Shown: piece by piece, positions 1 through 12,000 of the stretch
Position numbering within the stretch: the stretch's first letter is position 1
How the letters are laid out: every line of letters begins with the position of its first letter
Source of the DNA: Cryphonectria parasitica EP155
Taxonomy: Eukaryota; Ascomycota; Sordariomycetes; Diaporthales; Cryphonectriaceae
DNA: 64,000 nucleotides
Assembly (NCBI RefSeq): GCF_011745365.1
Contig: NW_024468917.1
Span: 2,289,501-2,353,500 of the forward strand
Direction of reading: 5' to 3'
The notes under the pieces: model-generated
Database searches by the model: none
Seen by the model: only the letters and a program-made list of their open reading frames with translations
Told to the model about the DNA's origin: nothing
Translations under genes and position numbers: made by a program

Positions 1-380
1 CAGAGGCTCTGGCTGGCGGCGCTGGCGACGGCCTCGTAAAAGGCCTCCTCGTTCTGGGTGCGCTGGCCGTGGAAGTAGAGGCAGTTCTGGCAGCCCGTCC
101 ACTCGGTGAAGTAGGAGCCCGTGCACATGCACTGGGCGTGGGCGGCGTAGTAGATCGGGGTCGTGCCGTTGGGAGCGCAGGCTTCTTCGATGGCCTCGAT
201 CTCTATGCAGGGGGGAATGGTGGTGGAAGAAGAGGTGGTGGTGATGTTGGGGGAACAGACCTCGTCGGCGTAGTCGCGCTTGAGGAGCTGGTATGCGTAT
301 TCGCGAGTTGAGGAGGCGAGGGTTGGGGGTAGGGTTGACGTCGCCAAGAGGGCGAGGAGGAGGACGTTATTGTATCCCAT
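1..380 (-). CDS. Secreted cysteine-rich protein, C-terminus cut by window edge
   Basis: About 126 codons are visible, starting at the ATG at 380 and running off the left edge. The first 23 or so residues form a signal peptide: a short start, then a Leu/Ala-rich core (NVLLLALLATS) and a small-residue cleavage zone near LASS. After a Thr/Ser-rich stretch comes a Cys-patterned segment containing CMCTGSYF, a Trp and CQNCLYFHGQ. Similar spacing is seen in small secreted proteins of filamentous fungi, but I cannot name a family. Function is unknown; secretion to the cell surface or medium is inferred. No intron is apparent. The next gene lies 1.7 kb away on the other strand. The frame is well supported, but the product cannot be called further because the C-terminus is missing. 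Confidence 0.7.
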   Translation of the reverse strand, partial: MGYNNVLLLALLATSTLPPTLASSTREYAYQLLKRDYADEVCSPNITTTSSSTTIPPCIEIEAIEEACAPNGTTPIYYAAHAQCMCTGSYFTEWTGCQNCLYFHGQRTQNEEAFYEAVASAASQSL

Positions 381-2046
381 GATAATTGGTGGGGGAGGGA
401 GGGGAAGAGAGATGTGATTCAGCCTCAAAAAATTAAAACAAAGTTTGGTTGGGTGGCTGGTATTAATTGATTGGTTGATTAATTGATTTGCTTTGATCTC
501 CTGCAAGATAGTGGATGATGCTGGTGATAATGACAACAACGGCGATGACAAAAAAAAAAAAAAAGCTTCCGTGACTGAGTATTGACGCTTACAAGAAAGG
601 AAGTAAAATGAGGAAACCACCTGAGATCCCCAACTTATGCTTAAAAAAAAAAGGCCAAAGGGAAGAACTTTATGAAGGAGCAGTTGGGACCATGCGGCGC
701 AGCAGACAGGAAGGAAAAGGGTAAGAAGAAAACGCACCGGGAGGCATGGTTCTTTCCTCTTCTTTTCCTTTCCAAGATAGCTTCCCTTCCATAGCTCTCT
801 TTTTTCCCCTTCTGCCTTGTTTCGTTTCGATAGTAGTAAGCATCGTGAGAAGCTTCTTTACCGCATCCGGCTGGAATCATAAGCAACCAACCACGTCTTT
901 TTCCCACCCTCCCCCTCTGGTCCTTTCCAGAAGAAGATGTGGGCGGCGCGCTACTCCGCCCGCGTGCTGGTGCGCCGTCGCTTGCCTCGGTCTTCTACCT
1001 GTACACTCGCATGAATATGAAGAAAGGGGAAGGAGGGAATTTGCAGTGCTGACTAGTGAGTTGGTCAAGGATAGAATGAACCTCAACCTTATTGTGCTTA
1101 TGGAAGCAGCCGAATGTCCGTGCTCATGCACGTCTGATGCTGGAATTTGACGGGTTGAACGGATAGTCTCCCTCTCTTCCTACCCCCTCCCCTATCTCTC
1201 TCCCTTTCCCCTTCTTTTCTCTTTGTGAGTAGAGGTTCCTGGGGCCTGGCCCTTGCTTCTGTTGTGTGCTGGTACTTCTGGCTGTCTGGATTGTATGAAT
1301 TTCCACAAATACTATGAAGTAGTCGGTGTCCGTCTTCGGGGAAATTGTCATCGTCTAGTGATGAAACCAGCAAGACTCATCCATAGAAGCTGATTATCGA
1401 AACCAGGAAATAGAGCAAAAAAGAAAAGAAAATGACCAACGGTAGGTGGGATAACTACAGCAATTCTCTCTTTACCTCTCCTTTTCTTGAATTCAAAACA
1501 CGAGTACGAAATAAAACGGTTATGGCGAGCTCCTCGTAGGTAGACGGGTCCTGGTGCCATCTATAATACGTTGAGTCTTCAACTTCCTCAATAGGTAGTT
1601 GTTCCTAACCAGTACCATGCACCACCCTTCCCCAGGACGCCCTGCAGAACGTAGACAATGTCAACGGCAATTCTAGTATTCGTTTAGGCAGCCAGGATGA
1701 TCGGCGCGACAGCATAGACCCCTGGTTTCGCCTCCGCAATTGTGCTGGGAAACAAAACCACCCTGTCGGGGACGCGAGGACTATCACGTTCCGTAGTGAC
1801 TATGCATTGTCACATCGAACCGTAGTAGATCCTTTGCTATAGTAGTAATTGGGAAATGCTCCTATAGCGAAGCCGAATACGTGAATGAAGAAGATTACCA
1901 CTGTCGATCCCCCGTAAGACACGGCATAGAAAACGTATACTGTCTGCCGAGGATATATAGATAATGCAGTCCATTGCCATGCAGATCGGCAACTGGAAAT
2001 TCGTCAAGGCATTCTTGCAGTCTGCTCCCGCTCAACATTGACAAGT
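381..2046. other. Intergenic region, no supported gene
   Basis: The region separates two divergent genes and therefore holds both promoters. It contains A-runs (551-563, 642-651), polypyrimidine stretches (about 750-820 and 1171-1220) and a TATA-like GATATATAG at 1952-1960, about 90 bases before the FAD oxidoreductase ATG. Open frames here, such as 746-1150, are low-complexity and lack conserved motifs, so I do not call them. Confidence 0.6.
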
Positions 2047-3727
2047 ATGCACACCATGATCTCTAACAGGAAGACCAACTCCCTCCTCGCCGCGCTGGTG
2101 TTGAGCGGCTTGTCGTTGTCCAATGCCCAGGGCACAGCCAGCGTGGCAGCAGCTTGCCAGACGCTGTACAATGCCTACCCCGAGTTGACTTTGTTTTCCA
2201 ACGCGACTGAGTACACGACGCTGAATGAAGGTGGGTTTGATGCAATTGCTTTCCTCGAAACCCCCCCCCCCCTTCCCCCCAAAAAACCATGAAAGAACCT
2301 GTCACGATGCGGAGGCCTTGACACCACAAGCTGACCTCGCAATTGGTGCAGATTACTTCAGCGCCGTAGAATGGCTTGGACCGGCGTGCATCTTCACCCC
2401 GACGAGCGCCGAGCTCGTGTCCTTCGGTGTCAAGACACTTGCCGCATCGGAAGTAACCTATGCGATCCAAGGCGGAGGACACATGCCCATCGCAGGCGCG
2501 GCCAACATCAACTCTTCGGGTATCCTGCTCTCGACCACTGGGCTGGATCAGCTCAGCATATCCGAGGATGAATCCGTCCTGTACGTCGGCCCCGGCAACC
2601 ACTGGGTCAACGTGTATGACTACCTCGTGCCGTATGAGAAACTCATTAGCGGCGGGCGTATGGGCGTCGTGGGCGTGCCGGGTTATCTCCTCGGAGGTGG
2701 CATTTCGTTCTTCTCAAACGAGTATGGCTGGGCCTCCGCCATGATTGTCAGCTTCGAGACTGTCCTGGCAGATGGCACCATCGTCAATGCCACCGCGGAC
2801 AACGAGTACTCGGACCTCTTCTGGGCCCTCCGTGGCGGCGGAAACAACTTCGGCATTGTGACGAGCTTTGGCTTGAAGACCATCGACCTGGGCACCGTGA
2901 CCGTCGGCCAGGTCGCATACACTGGCAGCGACCTCCGCGACCAGTACCTCCAGACGGTGTATGACTTCGCCTATGATGGAACCCTCGACCAGAAGGCCGC
3001 GGTGATACCCACTGTGACGTGGTCCCCGGCCACCGGCAGCAACGACCTGATCTACTCGGCCATGGTCTTCTATGGCGCCAACGACACCAACCCTGCGGCG
3101 CTGGGTAACTTCACCGGCGGTGCCGCCACCAGCCTGCCCGTCAACAGCAGCACCTTCTCGGCCCGCACCATGTCCGACTGGAGTGCGGAGGTCGACACAG
3201 GAACCAGCGTGCTCAAGGGGTGGTACTTCAGTTTTGCCGTCGTCCCGATTCTAGCTGATCTGGACGCCATGGGGATCGTGTTCGACACCTTCTTCAACAA
3301 GTCCCAGGAGCTCCTGGCCAACGTCACCTACGGCTCCGCCACCACCGCCGTGATGCCCATCTCCAAGTCAAGCATCGTCAACAACAGAGGCAACGCCTCG
3401 GGAGACCCCTTTGGTATCGACGAGAGCAAGGCGCCCTTTGTCTGGTTGGAGCAGACATACATATACTATCTGGAGTCGGACACCAGCTATGTCAACTCGG
3501 CCATCCAGGAGATCAATGCTGCGATCGACGCGGCGCTGCCCGAGGACAAGAAAGCTGATTTCATGTATATTAATGATGCCGGTGGCTGGCAAAAGCCTTT
3601 CGATACGTATGCGTCTGACAATTTGCAGAGGCTGCAGGAGATCAGGGCCAAATATGATCCCGAGGGCACGTTTACTTACCAGGTGCCAGGCGGTTTCAAG
3701 CTGGCCGACGCTTCCGGAGGGCAGTAA
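2047..3727 (+). CDS. Secreted FAD-linked oxidoreductase (BBE/6-HDNO-like)
   Basis: Exons are 2047-2230 and 2352-3727, giving 519 residues. The only phase-compatible junction makes an Asp codon from GA.. across the splice (LNE|DYFSAVEW). A signal peptide covers about residues 1-29. A PCMH-type FAD-binding domain follows, with IQGGGHMPIAG holding His105, which matches the 8-alpha-histidyl attachment site of berberine-bridge-type enzymes. The second attachment Cys of bicovalent members appears absent: the equivalent loop reads GVPGYLLGGG, with Pro171 there. The C-terminus has the usual RLQEIRAKYDPEGTF motif. Such enzymes oxidise alcohols, sugars or alkaloid-like substrates with O2; the substrate here is unknown. 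The start at 2047 is the first ATG in frame. The intron carries a C12-TT-C6-A7 tract. A TATA-like box lies about 90 bases upstream. Confidence 0.9.
2231..2351 (+). other. Intron with poly-C/poly-A tract
   Basis: This 121-base GT-AG intron interrupts the FAD oxidoreductase. Twelve C start 30 bases after the donor (2261-2272), then TT, six C and seven A. Similar tracts occur in introns of two other genes in this window. Confidence 0.75.
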
Positions 3728-4208
3728 ACCAACATTTATCTTCTTCGATCTGTATGTATTTCTTTGTCGCTAGTAAACTGGAATCGTTACTTTCGGCGGA
3801 ATATCAAGTTGAATCCTGCAATTGAGTTTTCGTGTTTGTGTCTGTACCGTGTGTATGTCGATTGGTGTTGAATCAATGAGACCGCCAAAATGGTAGAGCG
3901 CCTACGTACTTAAAGGCTCCCCGCGAATGTCTCCACTGAAGAAGCTTCTGCCGCAGCGGGACGCAGCACTGACCGCCAACAGAATTAGTGCTATAGTCGG
4001 CCTTCTGCCAAGCGTGGACAGTGGACCTTTGGATTATCGTGCACCATTGATTGTTCAGACCGTCAATTCTTTCTCCTTTGAACGGCCACAACTATCACAT
4101 CTGTACCCAACTATTTTTACTCCTACCCATACCACCACGGACGCGACCTTCCTGAAAAGAGATCAAGAGCAACATTAAGACGCCAACCCTCACCGACCCG
4201 ACATCAAG
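3728..4208. other. Intergenic region and tfb5 leader
   Basis: This stretch contains the 3' flank of the FAD oxidoreductase and the promoter and leader of the TFIIH gene. I see no gene, RNA or repeat in it. Confidence 0.6.
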
Positions 4209-4544
4209 ATGCCACGAGCCATTAGAGGTCAGCAGTGCTTCCTCGCTCCTTCGAGCTAGTCCCTTCCACGAGTTCCTCCTTGTGTGCGTGTGCGTGCGTG
4301 TGCGAAACCAGTCGAGTCTAACGATTACCACTCGTGCTCTCCAGGTGTCCTCGTCCAGTGCGACGCGTCCATCAAGTCGATCATCGTCAGCATCGACAAC
4401 GAGCGCAACAACGAGTACGTCATCGAGGTTCTAGACGACCAGAATATCGTAGTTAAGGAGACGATGGTGCAACAACTCAAGGAGCTGCTCGAGGACAGGC
4501 TCAAGAACACTACACAGCGCGAAGATGTGGACGACTCCGACTGA
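4209..4544 (+). CDS. tfb5: TFIIH subunit Tfb5 (TTDA/GTF2H5 family)
   Basis: Exons are 4209-4227 and 4345-4544, giving 72 residues. The junction restores [19 protein letters not shown], the family signature of an initial basic patch followed by G-x-LVQCD-x-SIK. The remainder has the short alternating beta/alpha pattern of this roughly 70-residue protein and ends in an acidic tail (DVDDSD). Tfb5 binds and stabilises the p52/Tfb2 subunit in the core of TFIIH. It acts in the nucleus in nucleotide excision repair and in transcription initiation by RNA polymerase II. The ATG at 4209 lies only 19 bases before the donor, so the first exon is easily missed by automatic calling. Length and motif fit the family closely. 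Confidence 0.92.
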
Positions 4545-4827
4545 AGGACCCGGCTTTGGGATCTAAGACTCGCCGAACCGAGACATCAAGCTGTCTACGA
4601 GTCGCACCGAAGCCGGTTTCACGGCGATAGTACGAGTACGACACCATGTCACCATCCTACTGTCAATCCCAACGCACAGCGAAGGCTTCGAGCGGGGTGG
4701 GGACCAAGAACGACCGATACGATCACGAGCATGGGATCTCACAACAAGCGAGCGGGCCAAGATGATGGCGCGAGTGATGGTGCTTTCAGTATGCCGTCGG
4801 GGAAGAGCATCATGCAATGGTCTATGT

Positions 4828-5912
4828 CTAGAGCTTTTCAAACGTCGGCTTCCTCTTTTGGATGCCAGACAGCAGCGCCGCCGAGACATCGTCCGACTGC
4901 AGCATGGCAGAGTTCCATATGGAGGTGTATCGCAGACCTGTAGTGGGATCAGGGCAGTCAGCAGCGCGCCCACGTGAGCAGATAGGAAGGAGATAAAAAG
5001 GTACAGCGCAAGAGAATACTTACTCTCCTCCACACTGTGATCCCTCGCGTGATTCAAGAGCTCCTTGGTGCCCTGGACGGCCACAGGGCTCTTGCTCGCA
5101 ATAAAGTCCGCCATCTTCAGGCCGGCCTCGACAGCCTTGGCCTTGGTCTCGTGGACCTGGCTAACAAAACCCACCGTGGAAGCCTCCTTGGCGTCAAAAA
5201 ACCGTGCCGAAAGGCACACGTCCTTGACCCAGCTGAAACTTCCTACGCACTTAGGCAGGCGGCTGAGCGTACCGATGTCCGCGGCGAGACCAATGTCGAC
5301 TTCCTTGACGGCAAATCTCGAGTCGGCTGCGCATATCCGCACATCGCAGCAGGTAGAGAGGTCGATCGCCAGGCCTATTGATATGCCGTGGAGGATACAG
5401 ATCACGGCTGAGCCCTCACATTCGTCTTAGCCTTCGTAGTCCCTCTCTCATATCCAGTTTCATCCTTTGTGCCTGCTGTTTCTTTTCAAGAATAGGCCCC
5501 CCGGGGGGGGGGGGGGAAGACAATGGAAGCTCCACTCACGCTTCTCGCATTTGTCCACAGCCGAGATGCACTCCTGAAACTCAACCAGGTCCCTCCTCCT
5601 GATGGTCGTCTCCCGCGCGACATCCATCTTAACCGCGCCGCCCCCGCTGCCCTGTAGCGTGGCCTCACTGCTGGCTGCGGCCTGGACGTCCAGCCCCGCC
5701 GTGAAGGCTCGGTCCCCGGCGCCCGAGAGCACGATGGCGCGCACGTCCGGGTCGACGGAGAGCTGGCGGAAGATGTCGCGCAGCTCGAGCCACATGGCGC
5801 GCAGGAAGGCATTGAGCTTGGCGGGACGGTTGATTTCGACGTGGGCTACATATTGAGACGGAGAGGTTATTAGGAAATAGGTGTATTTGCTATAAGCGGC
5901 AAGGGGGGCCAT
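4828..5912 (-). CDS. Dienoyl-CoA isomerase / enoyl-CoA hydratase family
   Basis: On the minus strand the exons are 5912-5540, 5407-5024 and 4937-4828, giving 288 residues. The fold is crotonase: EINRPAKLNAF near residue 28, an oxyanion-hole segment GAGDRAFTAGLDV, and CILHGISIGLAIDL with the Gly/His pattern of the second oxyanion loop. The Asp in DIGLAADIGTLSRLP is where delta3,5-delta2,4-dienoyl-CoA isomerases carry an acidic catalytic residue. The likely role is isomerising double bonds of unsaturated fatty acyl-CoAs during beta-oxidation. The C-terminus is -FEKL, close to but not a canonical SKL peroxisomal signal. The ATG at 5912 is preferred because homologues begin near -YSKY; the upstream frame to 6020 has a non-conserved Gln/Thr-rich start. 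The first intron contains C14G6 on the coding strand. Confidence 0.9.
5408..5539 (-). other. Intron with C14-G6 self-complementary tract
   Basis: This is the first intron of the isomerase gene, 132 bases. Read on the coding strand, fourteen C (5516-5503) start 23 bases after the donor and are followed directly by six G, a potential hairpin. Confidence 0.75.
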
Positions 5913-6680
5913 GGTTGTTGTTGCTGCTATTGTTGCAGTCGTCTGTGCCGATGTGGCAATGATTTTGTGACGAGGCTTCTGTTGACTACCGTGAAAGGGG
6001 TAAGGCCTAAACTGGGTCAAACTGAGAGGATGAGTTTTTGAAGAGTCACTGCTTAAGATTTTGAAGCTCGTCTGAGAGGGAGGGAGTTTTCAATGGATCG
6101 TGAATTGGCAATCTGGTATTTTCGGGTTCTTTGGCTACCCCAAGCATGCCAGAAGAGGTGACGCAGGTGAGGCTTGTGGAAATTGCCGAGGCACATCTTT
6201 CTCTACCGTGGGCATAGAGCATGTCTCCACACTCGTGCTAGGTCCATAACCGCAGGTGAAAGGAAACCCGCTCGGCTAACTGACTGAACTGACTGATTGA
6301 CTGACTGAGTGTTTCCTACAAATATCAGTGTTTCCTGCAAATATTTCTCTTCTCCTCGCTCTCTCTACCTCTCTCTCTTTCCTCATGCAATCATGAACCC
6401 ACAGGATGAAACAAGCGGCATGATCGTGAGGGTGCGGGTGCAGGCTGGGACCCGCCTCCTGCCATACCAAAAAGCGAGCTCGCCACACACGAACGGCGAC
6501 AGTTGATGGATAAATGGGAAGCCGTGTCTATGTACTATATAGATTGGATACACCGGGTGATCTATCTGCAGCCCACCAACCATCCTCTACAGGCAGCTCG
6601 CTGGAGCCGGGCGGTGGGTGCCGGGGGTCGCATGAGACTTTCGAGGGAACCCATGAGCCGTTGAGACTAGGGTCGTTAAG

Positions 6681-6681
<1 letters not shown>

Positions 6682-6713
<32 letters not shown>
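6682..6713. repeat. (GT)n microsatellite
   Basis: About sixteen GT units are seen directly in intergenic DNA. Confidence 0.95.
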
Positions 6714-6714
<1 letters not shown>

Positions 6715-7026
6715 CGTACAAGTACGAAAGTATAGCATAGTGCATAATTATATTCAAGAGGATATTATACTTTTTTCTTCACGGTCACACGGGGTTTCAG
6801 CATGGCATCTCCAGATCATCTGTCCTGCCTGGGCTGAGTCGTCAATGGTCGGCGCATGCATCGTGAAATCGTACATTGACCCTTGTCCTCCTCCCTTCCT
6901 CAATCCGATAATGAACAAAAAATAGTGACGGATGGGCTGACAGTCCTTGGCGATGAGATTATTGTTCTAGAGCCACGTTATTGTTATTCCTTTCACTAAT
7001 GAATTAGCGGAGACATTCGAGGCCTT

Positions 7027-7040
7027 GGGGGGGGGGGGGG
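7027..7040. repeat. G14 homopolymer
   Basis: Fourteen consecutive G are seen directly in intergenic DNA. Length may be unreliable in an assembly. Confidence 0.9.
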
Positions 7041-9093
7041 AGCCACAGAAGCAGGGTCTTCCCACTATGGTGCTATGGTGCTTTGGTGCTGTAGGTACGA
7101 TGCTAAGTACTTCTGTATGTACTACGTGGTCTAATATGTATGGTACACTACCCTGCCGGCAAGGCACAACCCAAGATCACGAACCCTTCTTGGGTCGCCT
7201 GGCGAAGCATGGATCCTCCTTGCCTGGTTGCCCTGCTCTTCTTGAGAAGTCGACCTTCACCATGTATATATTTTACCGTTGTCACATTGTGACGGGGCAG
7301 CCTAAAATTCCACCAGCAGTGAGTGTAAGTCACAGTATGAGCCATAACTAAATTATTGTTAGGACCTGTCGGTAGTGCCTTGTTAGGCACACCTGGTTCC
7401 TCAGCTGGCCCGGGCCTGGGCCTGGCTAGGCTTATTTTTGGGGTGGGCGGGGGCCTTTCGAGATCCTAGCACTAGGACAGGGCCTCTAGGGACCCTGGGG
7501 GATAGTAAGCAATCCAACCTTTAGGACCTCTAACTCACCACTCAAACTCTCTCCCACCTGCATGCGGGCTGGGCAGACTGGGCTAGGCGGGGGCGGCGCC
7601 CATACCAACGATTCCACCATTCTCTCCTCCGCCGACGTGCATACGATCCGACAGCAGCGCTACTTTTTACGGAAATGCACCATCACGCGCATTTCCACAT
7701 GGAGCACGATACCTTGCAACGCTGACTATCGTCCGTCTTGTACATACCGAAAGCGCCAATAAGGACCAGCCGCTGGATACTTCTTACTGTGGATTACTCG
7801 TCCCGTCCAACAACGGGAGCTGTCCTTTTTTTCCCCTGTGCGACCTGCTCTCGCTCTGATCTATATTTGCCACTGCCACATCTGCCCCTTCGGCTGTTGC
7901 TTTAGGCTAGCTTGTCCTATCTTTTCTCTTTTCTCCTCTGATAACTACTGCGAACCGACCCACGCGTCTATCATTGCTGTTCTAGGGACTGACGACTCAG
8001 CCGTTGCTTCAAAAGAATTAACAAAGTGGAGGGGGCAGAAAAAAAAACAAATTTATCCAGCCCTCTAGAGGAAGGTTATTCCAAAGAAGCTCGACACAAT
8101 TCTTTTCCAAACTTGCTGCTCTGGCATGCCGGGCGACTTGAAGGCTTTTACAGATATTATTCCACCTTCGGTATCCGTAAGAAGACTCACAGACCATCAC
8201 GAACCCTTTCACTCCTGCGTGCTTCATCAGGGATCTGTCAAGGTCTCCACAGTTTCTATCGCTAAGTGGGAGACGACCTCCTGGAAGCGGAAGGGTCAGT
8301 GTGGGACATCACTCATCAGCAGCCGGCCCCGTCATATTTAGCATCAGGAATTGGACCGAGAGAGGCGCCTCAAAGGCACGGCAATTTCTTCATCACCTGT
8401 CTTGCTCCGTCCCCCAGCTACCCCCCATCGTTAATTTACGGCGGTTCCTGTTCCGGAGCCTGACCTCAGAAGCCTCTCTTAAAGGGACTGAGACCCTCTC
8501 CACTCGACTTTCTTCGCCCTGCCAGTCCCCCAGCTCAGCTCTGACCCCGACTGGGCCCGAGCATCTTCATCTTGATCACAATCTCGTTCCACTCTCGGCT
8601 CGTTACCGTCAAACCCGGCTGCCAATGCTCGTGGCTCATCCTTGACGCTGCAGGCGCTTGACGATTTGACCGACCCCCAACCCACCGGATATTTCCCACT
8701 CTTTTAGGCCTCGAGGGCCGTCAAACTAAGGGACCGCAAACCCCGAATTGCACCACGCAACAAACAAACTTCGACTGAATACTACTGCTCCTCATCTTGC
8801 TCCTCCTCAACACAGGCCCCCCGGCCCCCCTCCCCCCCCCTCATATTCAGCCGGCGTGCTGGTGTGCTCTTCCCCAACCAGCATCAAAACGCAGTCTTCT
8901 GTCCCTCCCGTCCTCCATCAATCACATCAACCTCGCCATCTCTATGCCTTGTCGCCACTGAGTGGAACGGTCTCTCCGTGGTGTCCACCCCCCTCCCGGC
9001 CCGACCCTCTGCTTATCGACATCTTGCATCGAAGCGTCGCGACTGCGCTGAACAGGTGCAAGACGCATCGCGAGATCACAACACAACTCCAGG

Positions 9094-12000
9094 ATGGCAG
9101 CCCCGGGAGCAGCAAGGCCCGAGGTGGGCGACATTTTGTTGGTCATTCGTAAGTCACCACTCCAGACCGCAACTGAGCAATCCCACTTGCTGAGATGAGC
9201 TGTGGGTTTTCGGCTCTGGGGGGCCCCTAAATGCCAGCAGGCATTGGCCGCGTTGCCCTTGGTCCTCGTCAGGCCTCTCTCGCGCGCGCGCGCCAGACCA
9301 GAAAGACTGTTGAGATTCGGCTTGTCGATTTGATGTGACCTCATCCGTCTACTGCATGCATGCATGACGGTGCACGCGCGTCTGTGGTCGATTGCCGAGA
9401 TTCGAAAACCTCAAATGACATTCCAGTGGCTAACCTTGCTTGTCACATTTTCTAATAGATGACTTCACTGCCCGAAGTTCCGATGAATTGACCCTGGCAA
9501 AGGGGGATCGAGTCGAACTGGTCGAGAGGGATGATGAGTTTGGTGACGGCTGGTTTCTGGGGAAGCACTTGACCAACGGGAACAGCGGCCTCTTTCCAGA
9601 AGGTATGTCCAGACTTGTTGGTGCCTTCCCTCTCGTGGGATGGGGCACACAACTTCCAATACTTCCAGATCGTGTGGCCAGCCTACAGTCGATGTCCAAA
9701 CAAGTTCATCATTGCAGACCCCAGCTTTTGACGGCCATACCTTGTGTCGTTACAGAAGCTTTCAACTCCTCCTGCGGCCTGTGCCAGCTTGGCCACCCTG
9801 TTACAATTCGCTGACCTTAAATCATCACACTACAGTCTATACTCGCCCTGCGCCTAAGAACACTACCACCGCAATTCCTTCGAAACCACCTGCTAAAGCC
9901 CCAGAACCACAAGCCACTCCAACACAACCTACCCCCGCAGCGGTCTCGTCCGAGCAAGCTCAGCCTTCGTCGTTACCGGCCCAGTCAAGCCCAACCCCGC
10001 CACCATTGACATCAGTCAGCGTGCCCAACGTCGCAGCCATAAGTAACCCTCAGGCCACGTCTGGGATCGGGCATCCCGCCCTCCACGAGACACTAAACGT
10101 TATTGACGAACATATCGACGACTTGCGTTTGGGCCCGGGCAATGGTAGCTCGCGGACGATTAACGACTCTGGGAGCGAATACAGTTCACACATAGGTCAC
10201 AGGCTATCCTACATCCAGGGCGAGGAGACGGACGAAGAAGAAGAGGGCACTCATTCTCGTCTCGAGGTGGAATCCTGGAATCCCGACCAGGTTGCCGAGT
10301 ACCTCTTCACATCGGGCGTCGAAAAGCACCACTGCGAGGTCTTCCGAGACCAGGAGATCTCCGGAGAAGTGCTGCTGGGTATGGACCAGACGTCGCTCTT
10401 CATCAAGGCCTTTGATCTTGGCTCTGTCGGGAGGCGCTTGAAGACCTGGCAAAAGATCAAGTCTCTACAGGACGAAGTCAGTGGTCTCGTTGGGCGGAGG
10501 GGAACGCTGTCCTACGGCAGTGAAGCGGGCTCTGACGGCGGAGGAAGGAGAACAAGGAGTCGAAATAATACGGTTACTGGCTCGATCGGCTCCATCAGCA
10601 AGCTACCGCCTATCGACGATAGGCCTCTGTCGCAGCAGAAGCGCCGGTCCATCGCATCAACGCCCAAGCTCGACCCTACTGCCGTGCCCGGGTCTCCAGC
10701 GTCACAGAGGATACTGGACAGCCCGACGAGACCCAATCACGAGAAGCGACCGTCGGCTGCCTCTGTCCGCGACCTTCACCATTCGAGGAGGCATTCGTCT
10801 ACCGAGTTTCGGATTTCCAGCACAGCCATTGGAAATGTTGCCAGCTCTACCCCGAAGCTGATGTCTAGCGGAACTTTTCCTCTGGCAGAGCAGGCTCATA
10901 AGAAGCAACCCTCCTTTGACAGGAATTGGACACTTGGGGGTGCTTCAGTTTCAAATAGACCGGTCTCTGGCTCGAGGCCGCTCTCTGGTACTGGCTTCCT
11001 AGCAGCCGACGCCGAGCTGCAGGACTCGGCTGTCGATCTCGACCGGGGCTACTTCTCCAGCACGGAGGGTGGAAAGCCCCGGAACGTACTGAAAAAACGT
11101 GATAGTGTGGCTTCACACAGCCGCAATACAAGTTACACAGAAGAGCAGAGGGTGAGGAGCGCAACTGCCATGGCGCGGCACTCGAGGTTTGGCAGCTTCG
11201 GTTCGGCTCGAGGGGAGCCACTGTCGACAGCGGCGCAGAAGTACTATGGCACCACGGCGGCAGCGGCTGGGAACCATAGGAGGACATTGTCGACAGCTAC
11301 GACCGAGTCGCTGCGCCCTGTGCCACCAAGCAAGGATCCGCCCCCGACCGTCACAAAACTCGATAACGTCTCCGCCGACAACCTGACAGTGTCGCCCTTG
11401 ACACCTGTCTCACCAGGGAAGGGGCAGGGCACGGATTTCAAGAGCCCGCTCAAGGTCCCCGGCTTGAGGGCCATCTCCGACGCAATTACCGGCCAGGAGC
11501 GAGCCAAGGTCGCGCCAGGTCTGGACTCACCTCTCAGGGATTCTCCGCTGCAGTCTCCCTCCAGGACAGGGTCCAGCACCCCCAGCGTTGGTCCCAGCTT
11601 CGAGATGGATTCGCCTGACACAACCAAGAGCCCCAGTACTATGGCCACCGTGACGAGCAAGGGCAGCAAGAAGAAGTCCAAGAAGGACACTAGTGCGTAC
11701 ACACGTGGACTGCTTAAGGTATCGCCCCGCGAGGCGATGGTGGATGCCGACTACAGCGGCTGGATGAAAAAGAAGAGCAACACACTTATGACGACATGGA
11801 AGCCACGACTTTTCGTTCTCAAGGGCAGGCGGCTCGCCTATTATTATTCAGAGGATGATGAGCAGGAGAAGGGCCTCATCGATATTTCATTCCACAGGGT
11901 GCTCCCGGCAGACAATGAACGGCTGACGGGCCTTCACGCAACACTCACCGGCGCAGGGAGCACCCCTACAATACCCGCCAACACCACCGTAGCGACACTT

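Larger units (their letters stand above)
5913..9093. other. Long intergenic region upstream of the Boi-like gene
   Basis: I find no supported gene in these 3.2 kb. The sequence contains a (GT)n tract (6682-6713), a G14 run (7027-7040), GGCCT-rich short repeats (7400-7500) and, from about 7800, CT-rich sequence typical of long fungal promoters and leaders. Overlapping short open frames on both strands lack conserved motifs. Most of 8000-9093 is probably promoter and leader of the following gene. Confidence 0.55.

Noticed and set aside
5913..6020. Upstream start for the dienoyl-CoA isomerase
   Set aside because: The extra 36 residues are Gln/Thr/Ala-rich and not family-like; the ATG at 5912 fits the usual N-terminus.
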